Source: Congregibacter brevis
Lineage (GTDB): Bacteria > Pseudomonadota > Gammaproteobacteria > Pseudomonadales > Halieaceae
Direction: 5' to 3'
NCBI RefSeq assembly: GCF_045689245.1
Contig: NZ_CP136865.1
Span: forward strand, 2,232,001-2,296,000
Length of the DNA stretch: 64,000 nucleotides
The translations under genes were made by a program, and so were the position numbers. Numbering within the stretch: the first letter of the stretch is position 1; every line of letters begins with the position of its first letter. A model generated the notes under the pieces. It ran no database searches and had not been told where the DNA came from. It saw only the letters and a program-made list of their open reading frames with translations. Below, in pieces: positions 46,094 through 55,141 of this stretch.

Positions 46094-46495
46094 AGGTATT
46101 TAAAGCCGTGTTGAAAGTTGGTTAGACAGCCTTGGGTGTGGAGTTTACTTTCCATGGGCGGGGCACGGTCTAGAAAAGCTGGCTGAAACATCAGTTTCGC
46201 TCGGGTTGTCCACAAAACCTGTGGATAAAGCAGTGCACAATTTGTTTAGCATGCCCGTAATCCCCTATGTTTCGGCTGTTTTGTAACGCTGGTTAATTTT
46301 CGAACAATGCAGTATTCTTTATATAAAACAATAGCTTGTGACCATATTTTCAGAGTGATACTGCGCGATGTAACGTAACTTCAATGTTTTGCAAAAGACA
46401 GTGGTCGCTGTGCATAACAATTCTTAGGTGCTACTCCTGGTAACCTTTTAACTGGTAACACTTTGACTGATCGTAACGTTACCGTCATGCCTCTG
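46094..46495. other. Noncoding AT-rich region with DnaA-box-like sites
   Basis: This 402-base gap has no gene. It holds TTGTCCACA (46206-46214), TGTGGATAA (46220-46228, a consensus DnaA box in reverse) and TGTGCATAA (46409-46417, a TTATNCACA match in reverse). It also has an AT-rich stretch (TTCTTTATATAAAACAATAG), a direct repeat CTGGTAAC at 46437-46444 and 46452-46459, and the palindrome GTAACGTTAC at 46473-46482. No dnaA, gidA or rpmH lies nearby. Confidence 0.5.
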
Positions 46496-46864
46496 TCACA
46501 AAGCTGACTGTGTTCCGCGATAGATGCAGCCCGAGGTACATGTTTCTCTTATCTCGATAGCCGATAGACTCGGTAAGCTGGGCACCACACGATCCCATAT
46601 CCAGCGGCAGAGGTTTTCACTAGTGGGATTTTCGAGACCCTCGATATCGTTTAGGTAGTAATGGTCCAGCTCTGCGATCACCGGTTTACAGGCAGCTTTG
46701 ATATCACCAAAGTCCATAATCCACCCCGTTGACTCTCCAGGTTCCCCAGACACGTAAACGCGCAATTGAAAGGAGTGTCCATGTAGCCTCTCGCATTTAT
46801 GCCCGGGCGGTACCTTCGGTAAGCGGTGCGCAGCCTCGAAGTGAAAGTCCTTAAAGATTTCCAT
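46496..46864 (-). CDS. queD: 6-carboxytetrahydropterin synthase
   Basis: The 122-residue product has zinc histidines H13 (FEAAHRLP) and H28/H30 (RLHGHSF), catalytic C24 (KCERLHGH) and a late RETCTSGCIY. It fits QueD, which converts dihydroneopterin triphosphate to carboxytetrahydropterin for queuosine. GGAGAAACTCA precedes the ATG. It lies alone, without queC or queE, and no preQ1 riboswitch was recognised upstream. Confidence 0.93.
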   Translation of the reverse strand: MEIFKDFHFEAAHRLPKVPPGHKCERLHGHSFQLRVYVSGEPGESTGWIMDFGDIKAACKPVIAELDHYYLNDIEGLENPTSENLCRWIWDRVVPSLPSLSAIEIRETCTSGCIYRGTQSAL

Positions 46865-47114
46865 TGAGTTTCTCCAAAATCGAAGTCGCGTATGTTCAAC
46901 CTATGTCCCTTGAATTGAAAGTCCTGGGATCGGCATTTTTTGTGCGAACGGTAAGAGCCACAGTAGTCCAGTTCGAGCGCGGCGATCGTTTCAGCAAGGG
47001 CCTCTGACGTTGATAGAGGGACGTTAGGATTCATTGGTAAACAGCGGGTGAATAGAGAAAAACCGCTGTATCAACACGGCGCATCCTCAATTTGATCAGT
47101 GCGGTTAAAATCCG
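46865..47114. other. Gap with no supported gene
   Basis: A leftward open frame at 46678-47034 overlaps queD out of frame and has no recognisable domain, so I do not call it. The stretch supplies the queD upstream region and leads into the tRNA promoter. Confidence 0.4.
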
Positions 47115-47142
47115 TTGACAGGCAAAGGCAAGGCTCTATAAT
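47115..47142 (+). promoter_or_regulatory. Consensus sigma-70 promoter of tRNA-Val
   Basis: TTGACA (47115-47120) and TATAAT (47137-47142) are perfect consensus hexamers 16 bases apart. A GC-rich discriminator (GCGCCCCTCC) follows, as expected for a stringently controlled stable-RNA promoter. Confidence 0.85.
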
Positions 47143-47157
47143 GCGCCCCTCCAACGC

Positions 47158-47233
47158 GGGTGATTAGCTCAGCTGGGAGAGCATCTGCCTTACAAGCAGA
47201 GGGTCGGCGGTTCGATCCCGTCATCACCCACCA
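47158..47233 (+). tRNA. tRNA-Val (anticodon TAC)
   Basis: The 76-base gene folds as a standard cloverleaf. The acceptor is GGGTGAT with ATCACCC, the D arm contains TAGCTCAGCTGGGAGAGC, and the anticodon loop is CTTACAA with anticodon TAC. The T arm is GGCGG TTCGATC CCGTC and CCA is encoded. It reads GTA and GTG codons. Confidence 0.97.
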
Positions 47234-47347
47234 CGTTGCTCGAGACTTGCATAAGATGTTTTTAGGTCTCGGTTTGTCGGTAACTGTCGATTACATTCGA
47301 TAACTTTCGATAAGCCTAGCAACCGTGTTGTACGCGTTGTCTACCGT

Positions 47348-47424
47348 GGAGCGGTAGTTCAGTTGGTTAGAATACCGGCCTGTCACGCCGGGGGTCGCGG
47401 GTTCGAGTCCCGTCCGCTCCGCCA
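47348..47424 (+). tRNA. tRNA-Asp (anticodon GTC)
   Basis: The 77-base gene has acceptor GGAGCGG pairing with CCGCTCC. The D arm contains AGTTCAGTTGGTTAGAAT, the anticodon loop is CTGTCAC with anticodon GTC, the T arm contains GTTCGAGTC and CCA is encoded. It lies 114 bases after tRNA-Val and is probably in the same transcript. Confidence 0.97.
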
Positions 47425-47729
47425 TTATCTTGCGTAAATTTTTGCGTAAAGTCTTGTTTAAGTCCTAAATCTGCTCGTCAGAAACATCTTTTTGATTGCG
47501 CCTACGTTATCGTCCTCGTTAAGGGTCCTCGTTGACTTCCTCAAGTCCTATTGCGAGGAAGAACGAAAAGTGGATGATGCTAAAGACAATACCCACCAAG
47601 ACCATACTGACGTAGACCGCTTGTGTACGAGGAATCAAAAAGTCAAACGCAGCGCACCATATGGCAGCGGTACATAGAATGGCCCAATACTGAGCTCCGT
47701 GCAGAATTAAACGCCCTGTGAAGTAGCGC

Positions 47730-47737
47730 GTAGCCAG
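47730..47737. repeat. Left copy of the 8-bp IS target duplication
   Basis: GTAGCCAG borders the left end of the element and is repeated exactly at 49043-49050. Confidence 0.93.
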
Positions 47738-49042
47738 GGCTCTACCCACTTAACGGGGGATACACCGGTTTTCACTAAACACGGTTGATAATGCCATCCC
47801 ATCCACAGTGGGTTAAGACCCGCAGTCGATAGTTTTCAAAATTTCTAAATCCATAGGCTCGGCGGCTCATCATTTCCATCTTGTTATGGAAGCCCTCGGT
47901 GATGCCATTCGTCTTGGTAAACCGCCACATGCCAACGATGGGTTCCAACCAGGATTTAAGCGTTCTTGCCAATCGATGAAGCGGGCTAGCCGCCAAGTCT
48001 TCGATCAATGAGAGCAGCTGCGGCAGCAGCTGCTTTGCCTTTTTGCGATTCAAGGATTTCAGTAACAGCAGGCGATTGAGCTGCTGCTTAGCTCTGTACA
48101 GCGCCTTGAGCACGGGATAGTCGTCCAGATATCGGGCAAGATTCTCTTTTTGCTCATCCGCAAGACGCCATTCATGTCGCCGCATGAGGCTGATCAGCCC
48201 GCGATGCTTGCGCCCCTCGGGATCGTAGTTTTGCCACGCCTTCAGCAGATGCTGATTCACGAGTCGAATCACGTGGAACCGATCAGCAACAATCGTGGCG
48301 TTAGGGAAATATCGACGCACGATACTGCGGTAGGTTTCTGACAAGTCCATGACGACCACCTGGACGTTTTCTTTACCCGGTAATGCCTTTAAATAACGTC
48401 TCAAACTCAGTTCTGAACGTCCCAGCACCACATCAAAAACCTTATGGTTCTTGAGATCTACCATCGTGGTGGCGTAGCCGCGCTTGCGGCTAAAAAAGTG
48501 CTCATCGATACCCAGCACACGCGGGCAGGGGCGATTAGACATCTCTGATAGCCTAAGTCGGCACTGGCCTTGATACCAGCGCTCGACGGTTGCCGGGCTC
48601 ATGTCATGTGTTCGTGCGAGCTTACGCTGCGTCACGCCGCCATCGTGGGCCTCAAATACTTCAAGACGGAAGGCGTCCGACGATCGATAGCGGGGCCTGA
48701 CGCCCTGAAACCGGTGACGAAAGTATCGCCCGCATTGCAGGCAATGATATTTAGGCGTCTTCAGGTGCAGCGTCATCACCTGATTGCCCTGGCGTGTGTG
48801 TTTTAACGTGCGCTCGTGGGTCGCCTTAATCCTGACTTTGGGATGCTGGCAGTGGATGCACGATGGGCGACGCTTGGGTCTGGCATAGACCTCGATCGAA
48901 TCGTTGCGATCAACGCGTTCGACCTCCAGCTCGGGAAGGCCTAATATATTTCCTGCGTGGGACATCGGGGGTTTCCTCATTAAACGGACTTCGCAAATTC
49001 AGTTTAATGATCCCCGGTGTCCCCCGTTAATGATGAAGAGCC
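47738..49042 (-). mobile_element. ISL3-family insertion sequence, 1305 bp
   Basis: Both ends begin with GGCTCT reading inward. They are imperfect inverted repeats: GGCTCTACCCACTTAACGGG at the left and GGCTCTTCATCATTAACGGG at the right, with CACCGG further in. The GGCTCT tip and the 8-bp target duplication are typical of ISL3. One transposase gene fills the element. The intact frame and exact duplication suggest recent insertion. Confidence 0.93.
47775..48965 (-). CDS. ISL3-family transposase
   Basis: The product has 396 residues from the ATG at 48965, which GAGGAAA precedes; an ATG at 48980 is also open. The N-terminus has zinc-finger-like cysteines (CIHCQHPKVR and HCLQCGRYFRHRF). A helix-turn-helix region (GGVTQRKLARTHDMSPATVE) follows, then a DDE core with VLGIDEHFFSR, VVVMDLSETYRSIVR with VADRFHV, and a glutamate in TNGITEGFHNKME. 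It is complete and probably active. Confidence 0.95.
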   Translation of the reverse strand: MSHAGNILGLPELEVERVDRNDSIEVYARPKRRPSCIHCQHPKVRIKATHERTLKHTRQGNQVMTLHLKTPKYHCLQCGRYFRHRFQGVRPRYRSSDAFRLEVFEAHDGGVTQRKLARTHDMSPATVERWYQGQCRLRLSEMSNRPCPRVLGIDEHFFSRKRGYATTMVDLKNHKVFDVVLGRSELSLRRYLKALPGKENVQVVVMDLSETYRSIVRRYFPNATIVADRFHVIRLVNQHLLKAWQNYDPEGRKHRGLISLMRRHEWRLADEQKENLARYLDDYPVLKALYRAKQQLNRLLLLKSLNRKKAKQLLPQLLSLIEDLAASPLHRLARTLKSWLEPIVGMWRFTKTNGITEGFHNKMEMMSRRAYGFRNFENYRLRVLTHCGWDGIINRV

Positions 49043-49050
49043 GTAGCCAG
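49043..49050. repeat. Right copy of the 8-bp IS target duplication
   Basis: GTAGCCAG borders the right end of the element, identical to 47730-47737. Confidence 0.93.
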
Positions 49051-49523
49051 TAAGTCTCTCTCGCCGCGCTCCGCAAGAAGCCTTCGAGTCAACACCACGC
49101 CGCCATACCCCATAGGCAATGCGCCCACAGCGAGAACTAAAAATCCCGCTCGGAGCGACGTGCCTGCGCTTAAACCCGCCATCACCATGACCGGTGGGAT
49201 GATTGACGCGAGAAATGATACGACGGCGAAGCCAAACACACACCAGGCATTTGCTTTTTCAAAGACGCCCCAGTTTTTTTTACTTTGCGTGGCGATACTT
49301 ATGGAAATAGAGGAAAAGCCAACGAGAGCGATCGTGACTTGGGACAGGGTATAGAGTAAATCTTCATTTAACTCATTCATGTGCACGGCGCTTTAGACAG
49401 ACTTTTGCATAAGCACCCAGTCTAGCTAACCACCCACGGGGACGCCATAACAGCGCGCACTGGGTATATGTATTGGGTTTGAGTGGGGTGGGGTAGGGAA
49501 GAGAGGAGAGGAGTAGAGAGAAG

Positions 49524-49548
49524 CCCTTCTCCGTCTAGCGGAGAAGGG
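49524..49548 (-). terminator. Strong hairpin after the TonB receptor gene
   Basis: CCCTTCTCCG (49524-49533) and CGGAGAAGGG (49539-49548) form a perfect 10-bp stem with a five-base loop, 26 bases beyond the receptor stop. On the minus strand it is followed by CTTCTCTCTAC, which is only moderately T-rich. Confidence 0.7.
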
Positions 49549-49573
49549 TATTAAACCTACTTGAACTATGGGG

Positions 49574-51715
49574 TTAGAACGTAAAACGTACGCCGGCTTC
49601 CACACTTTCACCGGCTTGCGGTGCAAAATTGCGCAAGAACGATGTACTCAAGCGAATTTCTTCATCCGTGATGTTCTTGAGCTTGAGAAACGCAAACAGT
49701 TCAGTACCTCCAGATAACTGTAGGTTGTAGTCGACACCTGCGTCCCAACGCGTGTAGCCGTCGGTCTCGGTCTCGAAAGCCCCCGGGTTGTCTTGATCGC
49801 TAGCGTTGAGCACTCTCACGTAAGCGCCAAGAGCGTCGTTGCGCCATGAAAGCTCGCTACCTACGCGCATGGGTGGAAGACGAGGCACGTCACCGGCGGT
49901 GTCAAACTCTCCAGTGATCATGTCGCCAAACACCCCGAGCGCGAGGCTGCCGCCTCCGAGTGTTGCGAGGTCGAAGCTTGACTCGAACTCCACGCCGTAG
50001 AAGTCAGCATCGTCTTGCTCGTAGGCATAGACAGGCGTTTCATCAACCTCACCACCGGTGTTCAGCAGAAAGATGTAGTCACTAAACGTGTTGTAGAAGA
50101 ATGTCAGCTCAGCAAAAGAGCTAACGCCTTGCCATGTCAGAGACAGGTCGCCGTTCAAAGACACCTCGGTATCCAGATTCGGGTCACCAATTTCGATAAT
50201 GCCCGTCGCGGCGTGCGTAACGAGCTCTTCGCCAGAATTATTCAAGTTCGAGAACAGTTCTTCGGTAGACGGAGCGCGTTCCGATCGTGACACGGATACC
50301 CCCAAGTTGACGGTATCGCTAATGGGGTAGAGCGCAGAACCTGAAAGACTAAAGCTGGAGAAGTCCTCTTCGAAGCCTGTCGCAGGGTCTCTCTCTACGT
50401 AGTCGTAACGAGCGCCAGCCTCAAATTGCCAGTCGCCTGAATGGAAGTCCTGTACATAGAAGGCGCCCCATTCAAAGGAATCTGTCTCCGGCACATAGGC
50501 CTCTTCGCCTATTGCTGAAAACTCATCGCTGCGGAACTGCAGTCCAAAAACACCATGGTTTTCGCCTTCCCGAACTAGCTCCAGGCGTCCTTCAAAGGTC
50601 TCACGATCAAACTGTGTTCCTATTTCGTCGCCTTCCAGTTCTACGTGTTCGTAGTCTGTGTAAGTCAGGAAGGCACGGGCAACATCAATAAGGCCGGGTG
50701 CGAGGTCATGCATATGGAGCTGAGTATCGTAGCGCTCCTGCTGGAGGTCGATGCGGATAATTTCTTCTTCCTCCTCCTCATGACCTTCTTCATCGTGGTC
50801 TTCGTCCTCGTGCTCCTCGTCTTCGTGCTCTTCCTCATGTCCGTGCTCGTGAGCGCCGGGAGGAATGCCGTAGTTTGTTTCGAAGCTGTTGTAAGAGAAA
50901 CCGATATAGTCGCGTTCGCCGAAATGGTAACTGCCGCCAATATTGAACACATCTGAGTCACCGTCGGTGTTAGCGATGAAACCATCGGAGTTCTCAAACT
51001 CCTCTTCCTCATGATCGTGCTCTTCACCTTCATGCTCGTCGCCGTGCTCTTCGCCGAGTAGCTCTTCCTGCATCTCCACGGCTTCTTCGTCGATAGCCAG
51101 CCCTGGAATGCTCATGTCATCAAAATCACGGAAGGTACCGCTCAGATGGAATGCGAAGTTGCCCGACCCACCCTCAAGCTTCAGGACGCCCGTATTCATG
51201 TCCGGCGCCTCGTCATAGCGATACTCAACAGCGCCTTGAATGCCATCAATGCGCTCACTCGGGATCCGATTATCGAGAGTATTGATCACGCCGCCGATAG
51301 CACCACCACCGTAGAGCAGAGTGGAGGGGCCGCGAAGCACCTCGACAGACTCCGCCAGCATGGGTTCGACGCTCACGGCGTGGTCGGGACTGAGGCTGGA
51401 TACGTCTGCAGCGGCGATACCGTTGTTGAGGTTGACGGTTCTGGGGCCTGATTGTCCTCTGATCACTGGTCTTCCTACGCCGGGGCCAAAAGACGAGTTT
51501 GAGATGCCGGGCTTGTCTCCAAGGGTCTCGCCCAATGTGCTGCTTGCAAGGCGACGCAAATCGGCGCCACTGAGTACTGTGACGGGAAGGGCGGTCTCGG
51601 CCGCCTTTTTGTGGATGGGGACTGTAACCAGCACGTGTTCAATTCGCGTATCGGGTGCTTGCGCCATAGCCTGAGTAGCGGCGCCTATACAGGCCGCTAA
51701 AAGAGTGCGTTTCAT
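49574..51715 (-). CDS. TonB-dependent receptor with His/acidic-rich loops, probably for zinc
   Basis: The 713-residue product has a signal peptide (MKRTLLAACIGAATQAMAQA), a TonB-box-like IEHVLVTVP and a plug domain (VLSGADLRRLASSTLGETL, RGPSTLLYGGGAIGGVINTL). A 22-strand-type barrel follows, ending GVRFTF. Two segments (about residues 209-241 and 287-318) are packed with His, Glu and Asp, as in EEHGDEHEGEEHDHE and AHEHGHEEEHEDEEHEDED. Such loops are known from the zinc receptor ZnuD, so divalent-metal capture is the likely role. Confidence 0.87.
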   Translation of the reverse strand: MKRTLLAACIGAATQAMAQAPDTRIEHVLVTVPIHKKAAETALPVTVLSGADLRRLASSTLGETLGDKPGISNSSFGPGVGRPVIRGQSGPRTVNLNNGIAAADVSSLSPDHAVSVEPMLAESVEVLRGPSTLLYGGGAIGGVINTLDNRIPSERIDGIQGAVEYRYDEAPDMNTGVLKLEGGSGNFAFHLSGTFRDFDDMSIPGLAIDEEAVEMQEELLGEEHGDEHEGEEHDHEEEEFENSDGFIANTDGDSDVFNIGGSYHFGERDYIGFSYNSFETNYGIPPGAHEHGHEEEHEDEEHEDEDHDEEGHEEEEEEIIRIDLQQERYDTQLHMHDLAPGLIDVARAFLTYTDYEHVELEGDEIGTQFDRETFEGRLELVREGENHGVFGLQFRSDEFSAIGEEAYVPETDSFEWGAFYVQDFHSGDWQFEAGARYDYVERDPATGFEEDFSSFSLSGSALYPISDTVNLGVSVSRSERAPSTEELFSNLNNSGEELVTHAATGIIEIGDPNLDTEVSLNGDLSLTWQGVSSFAELTFFYNTFSDYIFLLNTGGEVDETPVYAYEQDDADFYGVEFESSFDLATLGGGSLALGVFGDMITGEFDTAGDVPRLPPMRVGSELSWRNDALGAYVRVLNASDQDNPGAFETETDGYTRWDAGVDYNLQLSGGTELFAFLKLKNITDEEIRLSTSFLRNFAPQAGESVEAGVRFTF

Positions 51716-51756
51716 GTGTTTCTCCTGATGGTAGAAAAATTGCGAGCGATTTTTTT

Positions 51757-52044
51757 TCAGGAGAGTGTTGGGGGGCCTCGGGCATTGAGGCGGTAAACAG
51801 TGTTCAGCTTGGCCGAGACGACTGTCCGTCGAGCTACCAAGACCGTCGGCGTGACGGGTGGTGATGCGTTGTGGTCGAGAATCGAGGGCTGCTCGTGGTC
51901 AAACTGGCACACCGAGCAATCACTGACAGGGCCGTCATCAGTATGTATGTGGCCGGCAAGTGTGGCCTGCATAGCGATGAACAGCACCAGCGCTATAGCT
52001 GGGATCCACTTGGATGCAAATCGTGTTGTGTAGAGTCTGGTCAC
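51757..52044 (-). CDS. Small exported His/Cys protein preceding the metal receptor
   Basis: The 95-residue product has a signal peptide (KWIPAIALVLFIAMQATLAG) and a mature part with HIHTDDGPVSDCSVCQFDHE and ILDHN. It is therefore rich in possible metal ligands. Short proteins of this kind (DUF2946-like, sometimes labelled zinc chaperones) often precede TonB metal receptors. It ends 41 bases before the receptor start and is probably in the same operon. The start is a GTG, the only one after an in-frame stop. Confidence 0.7.
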   Translation of the reverse strand: MTRLYTTRFASKWIPAIALVLFIAMQATLAGHIHTDDGPVSDCSVCQFDHEQPSILDHNASPPVTPTVLVARRTVVSAKLNTVYRLNARGPPTLS

Positions 52045-52254
52045 AGGGGGATGGTACTACAAGTGACAGCGCCCAGAAACACAGTCGATTGAGACATAGG
52101 CCAAAAGAAAATTATTGGACTTTCATGACTCCTACGGCACACTCCCAGTGACTATCGTCTTTGGTAAATTCGCTGAGACCTAGTTCCTATTTCTATAAGG
52201 GCTCGCGTGAGCACGGGGATCTAAGTGCCTTTCACCGGAACAGGGGAACGCAAA

Positions 52255-53784
52255 ATGTCTTTCGCAAATCGCTTATTGCTGCTGTGCTTTAGCCTGTTGC
52301 TCGGCGCCTGTTCGACGGTCGATTTTGAAGCACCCAAAGAAGCGAGTTTTGCCAACGTAGATACCAGCGATACGCGCCTAGGGCGCGGTCTCGGGCCCAT
52401 TAGAGAAGCGCGGCACCCCGAGTCCGGCTTCTCCCCGCTGTTTCTTGGTGTAGACGCACTTTCCGCGCGACTCTTGTCCATCGGTCTTGCTGAGAAGACT
52501 CTGGACGTACAGTACTACCTGGTGGGCAACGACCCGATTGGAGCGGTTTTTTTTGACGCATTGTTGAAGGCGGCAGACCGTGGGGTGCGAGTGCGTCTTC
52601 TCATTGACGATATTGGTACGCTTGAGATCGAGCACCAGTTGGCACCCCTCAACAGCCATCCAAACCTTGAGCTGCGGCTGTTTAATCCGTTTGCCAGTCG
52701 TAACTCTCGAGGCTTGGATGCCTGGGATCTTTTCCGGCTGTCACGTCGCATGCACAACAAGACACTCATAGCGGATCAGGAGCTTTTGATCTTTGGCGGT
52801 AGAAATATAGCCTCTGAGTATTTTGCCGCCAACCCCGCCTACAACTTTGGTGACATTGATGCGGCTGCGGTGGGCACGGTGGCGAAGGATGCGTCGGTGA
52901 TGTTCGATCGCTATTGGAACGATCGTTACAGTATTCCCTATGAGCACTTGGTGGGCGACGACGGCGAGGCGGAGAGTCTAGCCGAGCTTCGGGAGGAGCT
53001 ACAGACAAAGACTAGAGGCCTTATTGGCTCACCTTATGCCAAGCTTGTGCAAAGCCGAGCTGTCGCCATGAGCGATATCCACGCCGAAGAGTATCTTTGG
53101 TCTCCGTACAAACTTGTCTATGACAACCCTGATAAGGCCCTATCCGACGCGTCGAAACCCGAAGAGAAGCTTAGCTACTCACTGAGCCGGCTGGCGAGCA
53201 GGGCTACGTCAGAACTATTCGTCATTTCACCATACTTCGTTCCGCGGAAGACGGGTATAGAGTGGCTTTCGGGTATCGCGGAGCGTGGTGTGCAAGTCAA
53301 CGTTCTTACAAATGGCCTGGCGGCAAATGATCACCTGATCGTTTATGGTGGGTATGCGCCTGCCAGGAAGCCGCTTCTTCGTAAAGGCGTGAACTTTTAC
53401 GAGCTTCGAGGCGACGTCACGATGGAGGGCACCGAGGCTTCTGATCTCACTGACGCTGACAGCAAACTCCATGGCAAGGCATTTGTGGTAGATCACCGCT
53501 ACATGTTCATTGGGTCCTTTAACTGGGACCCTCGCTCAGCGAACCTCAATACCGAAATGGGTGTCGTGATCGACAATAGTGAATTTGCGAGTTCGTTTAC
53601 CGAAGAAATGTACTCAGCCTTGGAGGAGCTCGCGTACTCCGTCTACCTGGAAGGCAACTCTTTGCGGTGGCGAACCAACAACGATGGAGTAGCGCAGGTG
53701 TTTACCAAGGAGCCCGAGTCAGGGTGGTGGAAGCGTTTTACAGCTAAGCTGACACGACTGCTGCCAATTAGAGGGCAGTTGTAG
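52255..53784 (+). CDS. Phospholipase D family lipoprotein (cardiolipin synthase C-like)
   Basis: The 509-residue product starts at the ATG at 52255 (GGGGAACGCAAA upstream). It has a lipobox in SLLLGACSTVDF. It carries two HKD motifs, HNKTLIADQELLIFGGRN (about residue 173) and HGKAFVVDHRYMFIGSFNWD (about residue 409). The layout matches ClsC/YmdC-like cardiolipin synthases, so it likely makes or remodels phospholipid in the envelope. The gene is complete. Confidence 0.87.
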   Translation: MSFANRLLLLCFSLLLGACSTVDFEAPKEASFANVDTSDTRLGRGLGPIREARHPESGFSPLFLGVDALSARLLSIGLAEKTLDVQYYLVGNDPIGAVFFDALLKAADRGVRVRLLIDDIGTLEIEHQLAPLNSHPNLELRLFNPFASRNSRGLDAWDLFRLSRRMHNKTLIADQELLIFGGRNIASEYFAANPAYNFGDIDAAAVGTVAKDASVMFDRYWNDRYSIPYEHLVGDDGEAESLAELREELQTKTRGLIGSPYAKLVQSRAVAMSDIHAEEYLWSPYKLVYDNPDKALSDASKPEEKLSYSLSRLASRATSELFVISPYFVPRKTGIEWLSGIAERGVQVNVLTNGLAANDHLIVYGGYAPARKPLLRKGVNFYELRGDVTMEGTEASDLTDADSKLHGKAFVVDHRYMFIGSFNWDPRSANLNTEMGVVIDNSEFASSFTEEMYSALEELAYSVYLEGNSLRWRTNNDGVAQVFTKEPESGWWKRFTAKLTRLLPIRGQL

Positions 53785-53867
53785 CGTATTCGGCGTAGCC
53801 CACCTTTATCTCTACGCCCATTTTTATCTCTAAAGGGTGTCGCGCTGATAGGTAATTCGATGATTAG

Positions 53868-55055
53868 CTATGGGGTAGCGGATGCGCTTTGTTTCAGTCG
53901 CGCAGCGAGCTCACCCATATCAGACTCCTCGATGTTAGCGAACGCAAAGCGAAGAAACCGCTCTTGTCCCGGGCCAAAGAAACTGCCCGGCAAGCATAGA
54001 ATGTTTTGCTCATCCGCTAGACGACGGGCAACTTCCTTGGCGCTTTGATGCTCAAAGGGGTGGCGAATGTACGCAAAGTAGCCACCGGCAGAGATCAGTT
54101 CGTAGCCTAGGTCATTCTCACGAAAAATGCGCTTCATCGCGTTTTCTCGCCCTGCAAGCATTGCGCGCTTTTCTTCTACCCATGGCCAGGCATGCTTCAA
54201 GCCATAGAGCGCCGCGTCCTGCGAAATGCGGGGCGTGCAAATCTGTACGGTGTCCATGACCTTGGCCACCGCGTCGATCACGCGTTCACTCGCTGATACC
54301 GCTCCTATGCGATATCCGGTGAGGCTGAACGTTTTCGAAAAACTGTACAGCTGCACAAGAGTTTCATCCCAGTGGCTTTCCTGAATCAAATTGTGCGGCG
54401 GTCCTTGTTCATCTGTCAGGAAGTCTCGATAAGTCTCATCGAGAATCAGCGCTATACCGCGCTGCGCTGCAAGGTCTCTAAACTCACTGATGACTGAAGG
54501 TGGGTATACCGCGCCCGTTGGATTGCTGGGGGATACCAGCACAATAGCTTTTGTTTCGTCAGTGAGTAGAGCGGCGGCTTCCTTAGGATCAGGTACGCCG
54601 GCGCGGTCATGGCGAAAGGGCAGGTGAATAGCGTCGATCCCTTGCATCTCCAGCCACATCTGGTGGTTAAAGTAGTAAGGGACGGGCAGCATAACCGCAT
54701 CGCCGGCACGGGCGAGTGCATGAATCGCAAGACAAAATGCTTGGTTGCAACCCGCCGTGATAAGGATGTTTTCTGCGGCGACGTAGCCCTGATAGCGCAG
54801 ACTCACGTGGTTCGCCAGCGTTTCCCGAAGCTCAGGTATGCCCTTAATGCCGGTGTACTGTGCGGTTTCGAATAGCTGCGCTCGCTCGGCAACATGCTGG
54901 CTTATTTCCGCCGCGGGAGGGTAGCTGGGTACGCCCTGAGCAAGATCCAGTAGAGGCTTATCAACTGGGAACTCCCTACCTTCTATCCAGGAGTGCGCTT
55001 CAGCAATCGGAGGGTCAATAGCGTTGAGAACATCTGGATTCAGGGCAAGTTTCAT
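53868..55055 (-). CDS. Class I/II pyridoxal-phosphate aminotransferase
   Basis: The 395-residue product shows LAQGVPSYPPA, YTGIKGIPELRETLA, LVSPSNPTGAVYPP, LDETYRDF and the cofactor lysine in YSFSKTFSLTGYRIGA (about residue 240). A late arginine lies in FLRFAFAN. This is fold type I, aspartate-aminotransferase-like. It should transfer amino groups in the cytoplasm; the substrate is not readable. It is complete. Confidence 0.88.
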   Translation of the reverse strand: MKLALNPDVLNAIDPPIAEAHSWIEGREFPVDKPLLDLAQGVPSYPPAAEISQHVAERAQLFETAQYTGIKGIPELRETLANHVSLRYQGYVAAENILITAGCNQAFCLAIHALARAGDAVMLPVPYYFNHQMWLEMQGIDAIHLPFRHDRAGVPDPKEAAALLTDETKAIVLVSPSNPTGAVYPPSVISEFRDLAAQRGIALILDETYRDFLTDEQGPPHNLIQESHWDETLVQLYSFSKTFSLTGYRIGAVSASERVIDAVAKVMDTVQICTPRISQDAALYGLKHAWPWVEEKRAMLAGRENAMKRIFRENDLGYELISAGGYFAYIRHPFEHQSAKEVARRLADEQNILCLPGSFFGPGQERFLRFAFANIEESDMGELAARLKQSASATP

Positions 55056-55141
55056 TTAGCTGGGCCGGCGCAAAAAATAGTGAGCCGCTAAGGGTAGATC
55101 CTTTGGAGTGACAGAGGAAGACATCGTTGAACTCTCCATTG

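Larger units (their letters stand above)
47519..49380 (-). pseudogene. Membrane-protein gene split by an ISL3-family element
   Basis: The 5' part (49380-49043) and 3' part (47729-47519) lie on either side of the insertion sequence. Removing the element and one copy of the 8-bp duplication restores a continuous frame of 182 residues across DLLAT-RYFTG. The restored protein starts MNELNEDLLYTLSQVTIALV, has about five membrane segments and ends LEEVNEDP. It is of a small unknown membrane-protein type. As it stands the gene is broken. Confidence 0.85.

Noticed and set aside
46094..46495. Chromosomal origin oriC
   Set aside because: Three DnaA-box-like sites are too few and no dnaA, dnaN, rpmH or gidA is nearby. 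It is kept only as a DnaA-binding candidate.
46865..46935. preQ1 riboswitch before queD
   Set aside because: The short stem with a downstream A-rich tail and ACUA-type ending could not be found by eye.
46678..47034. 118-codon frame overlapping queD
   Set aside because: It overlaps a well-supported gene in another frame on the same strand and shows no domain.
50645..51033. Open frames opposite and beside the His/Asp-rich loops of the TonB receptor
   Set aside because: They are low-complexity shadows of the repeated GAG/GAC/CAC codons of the receptor.
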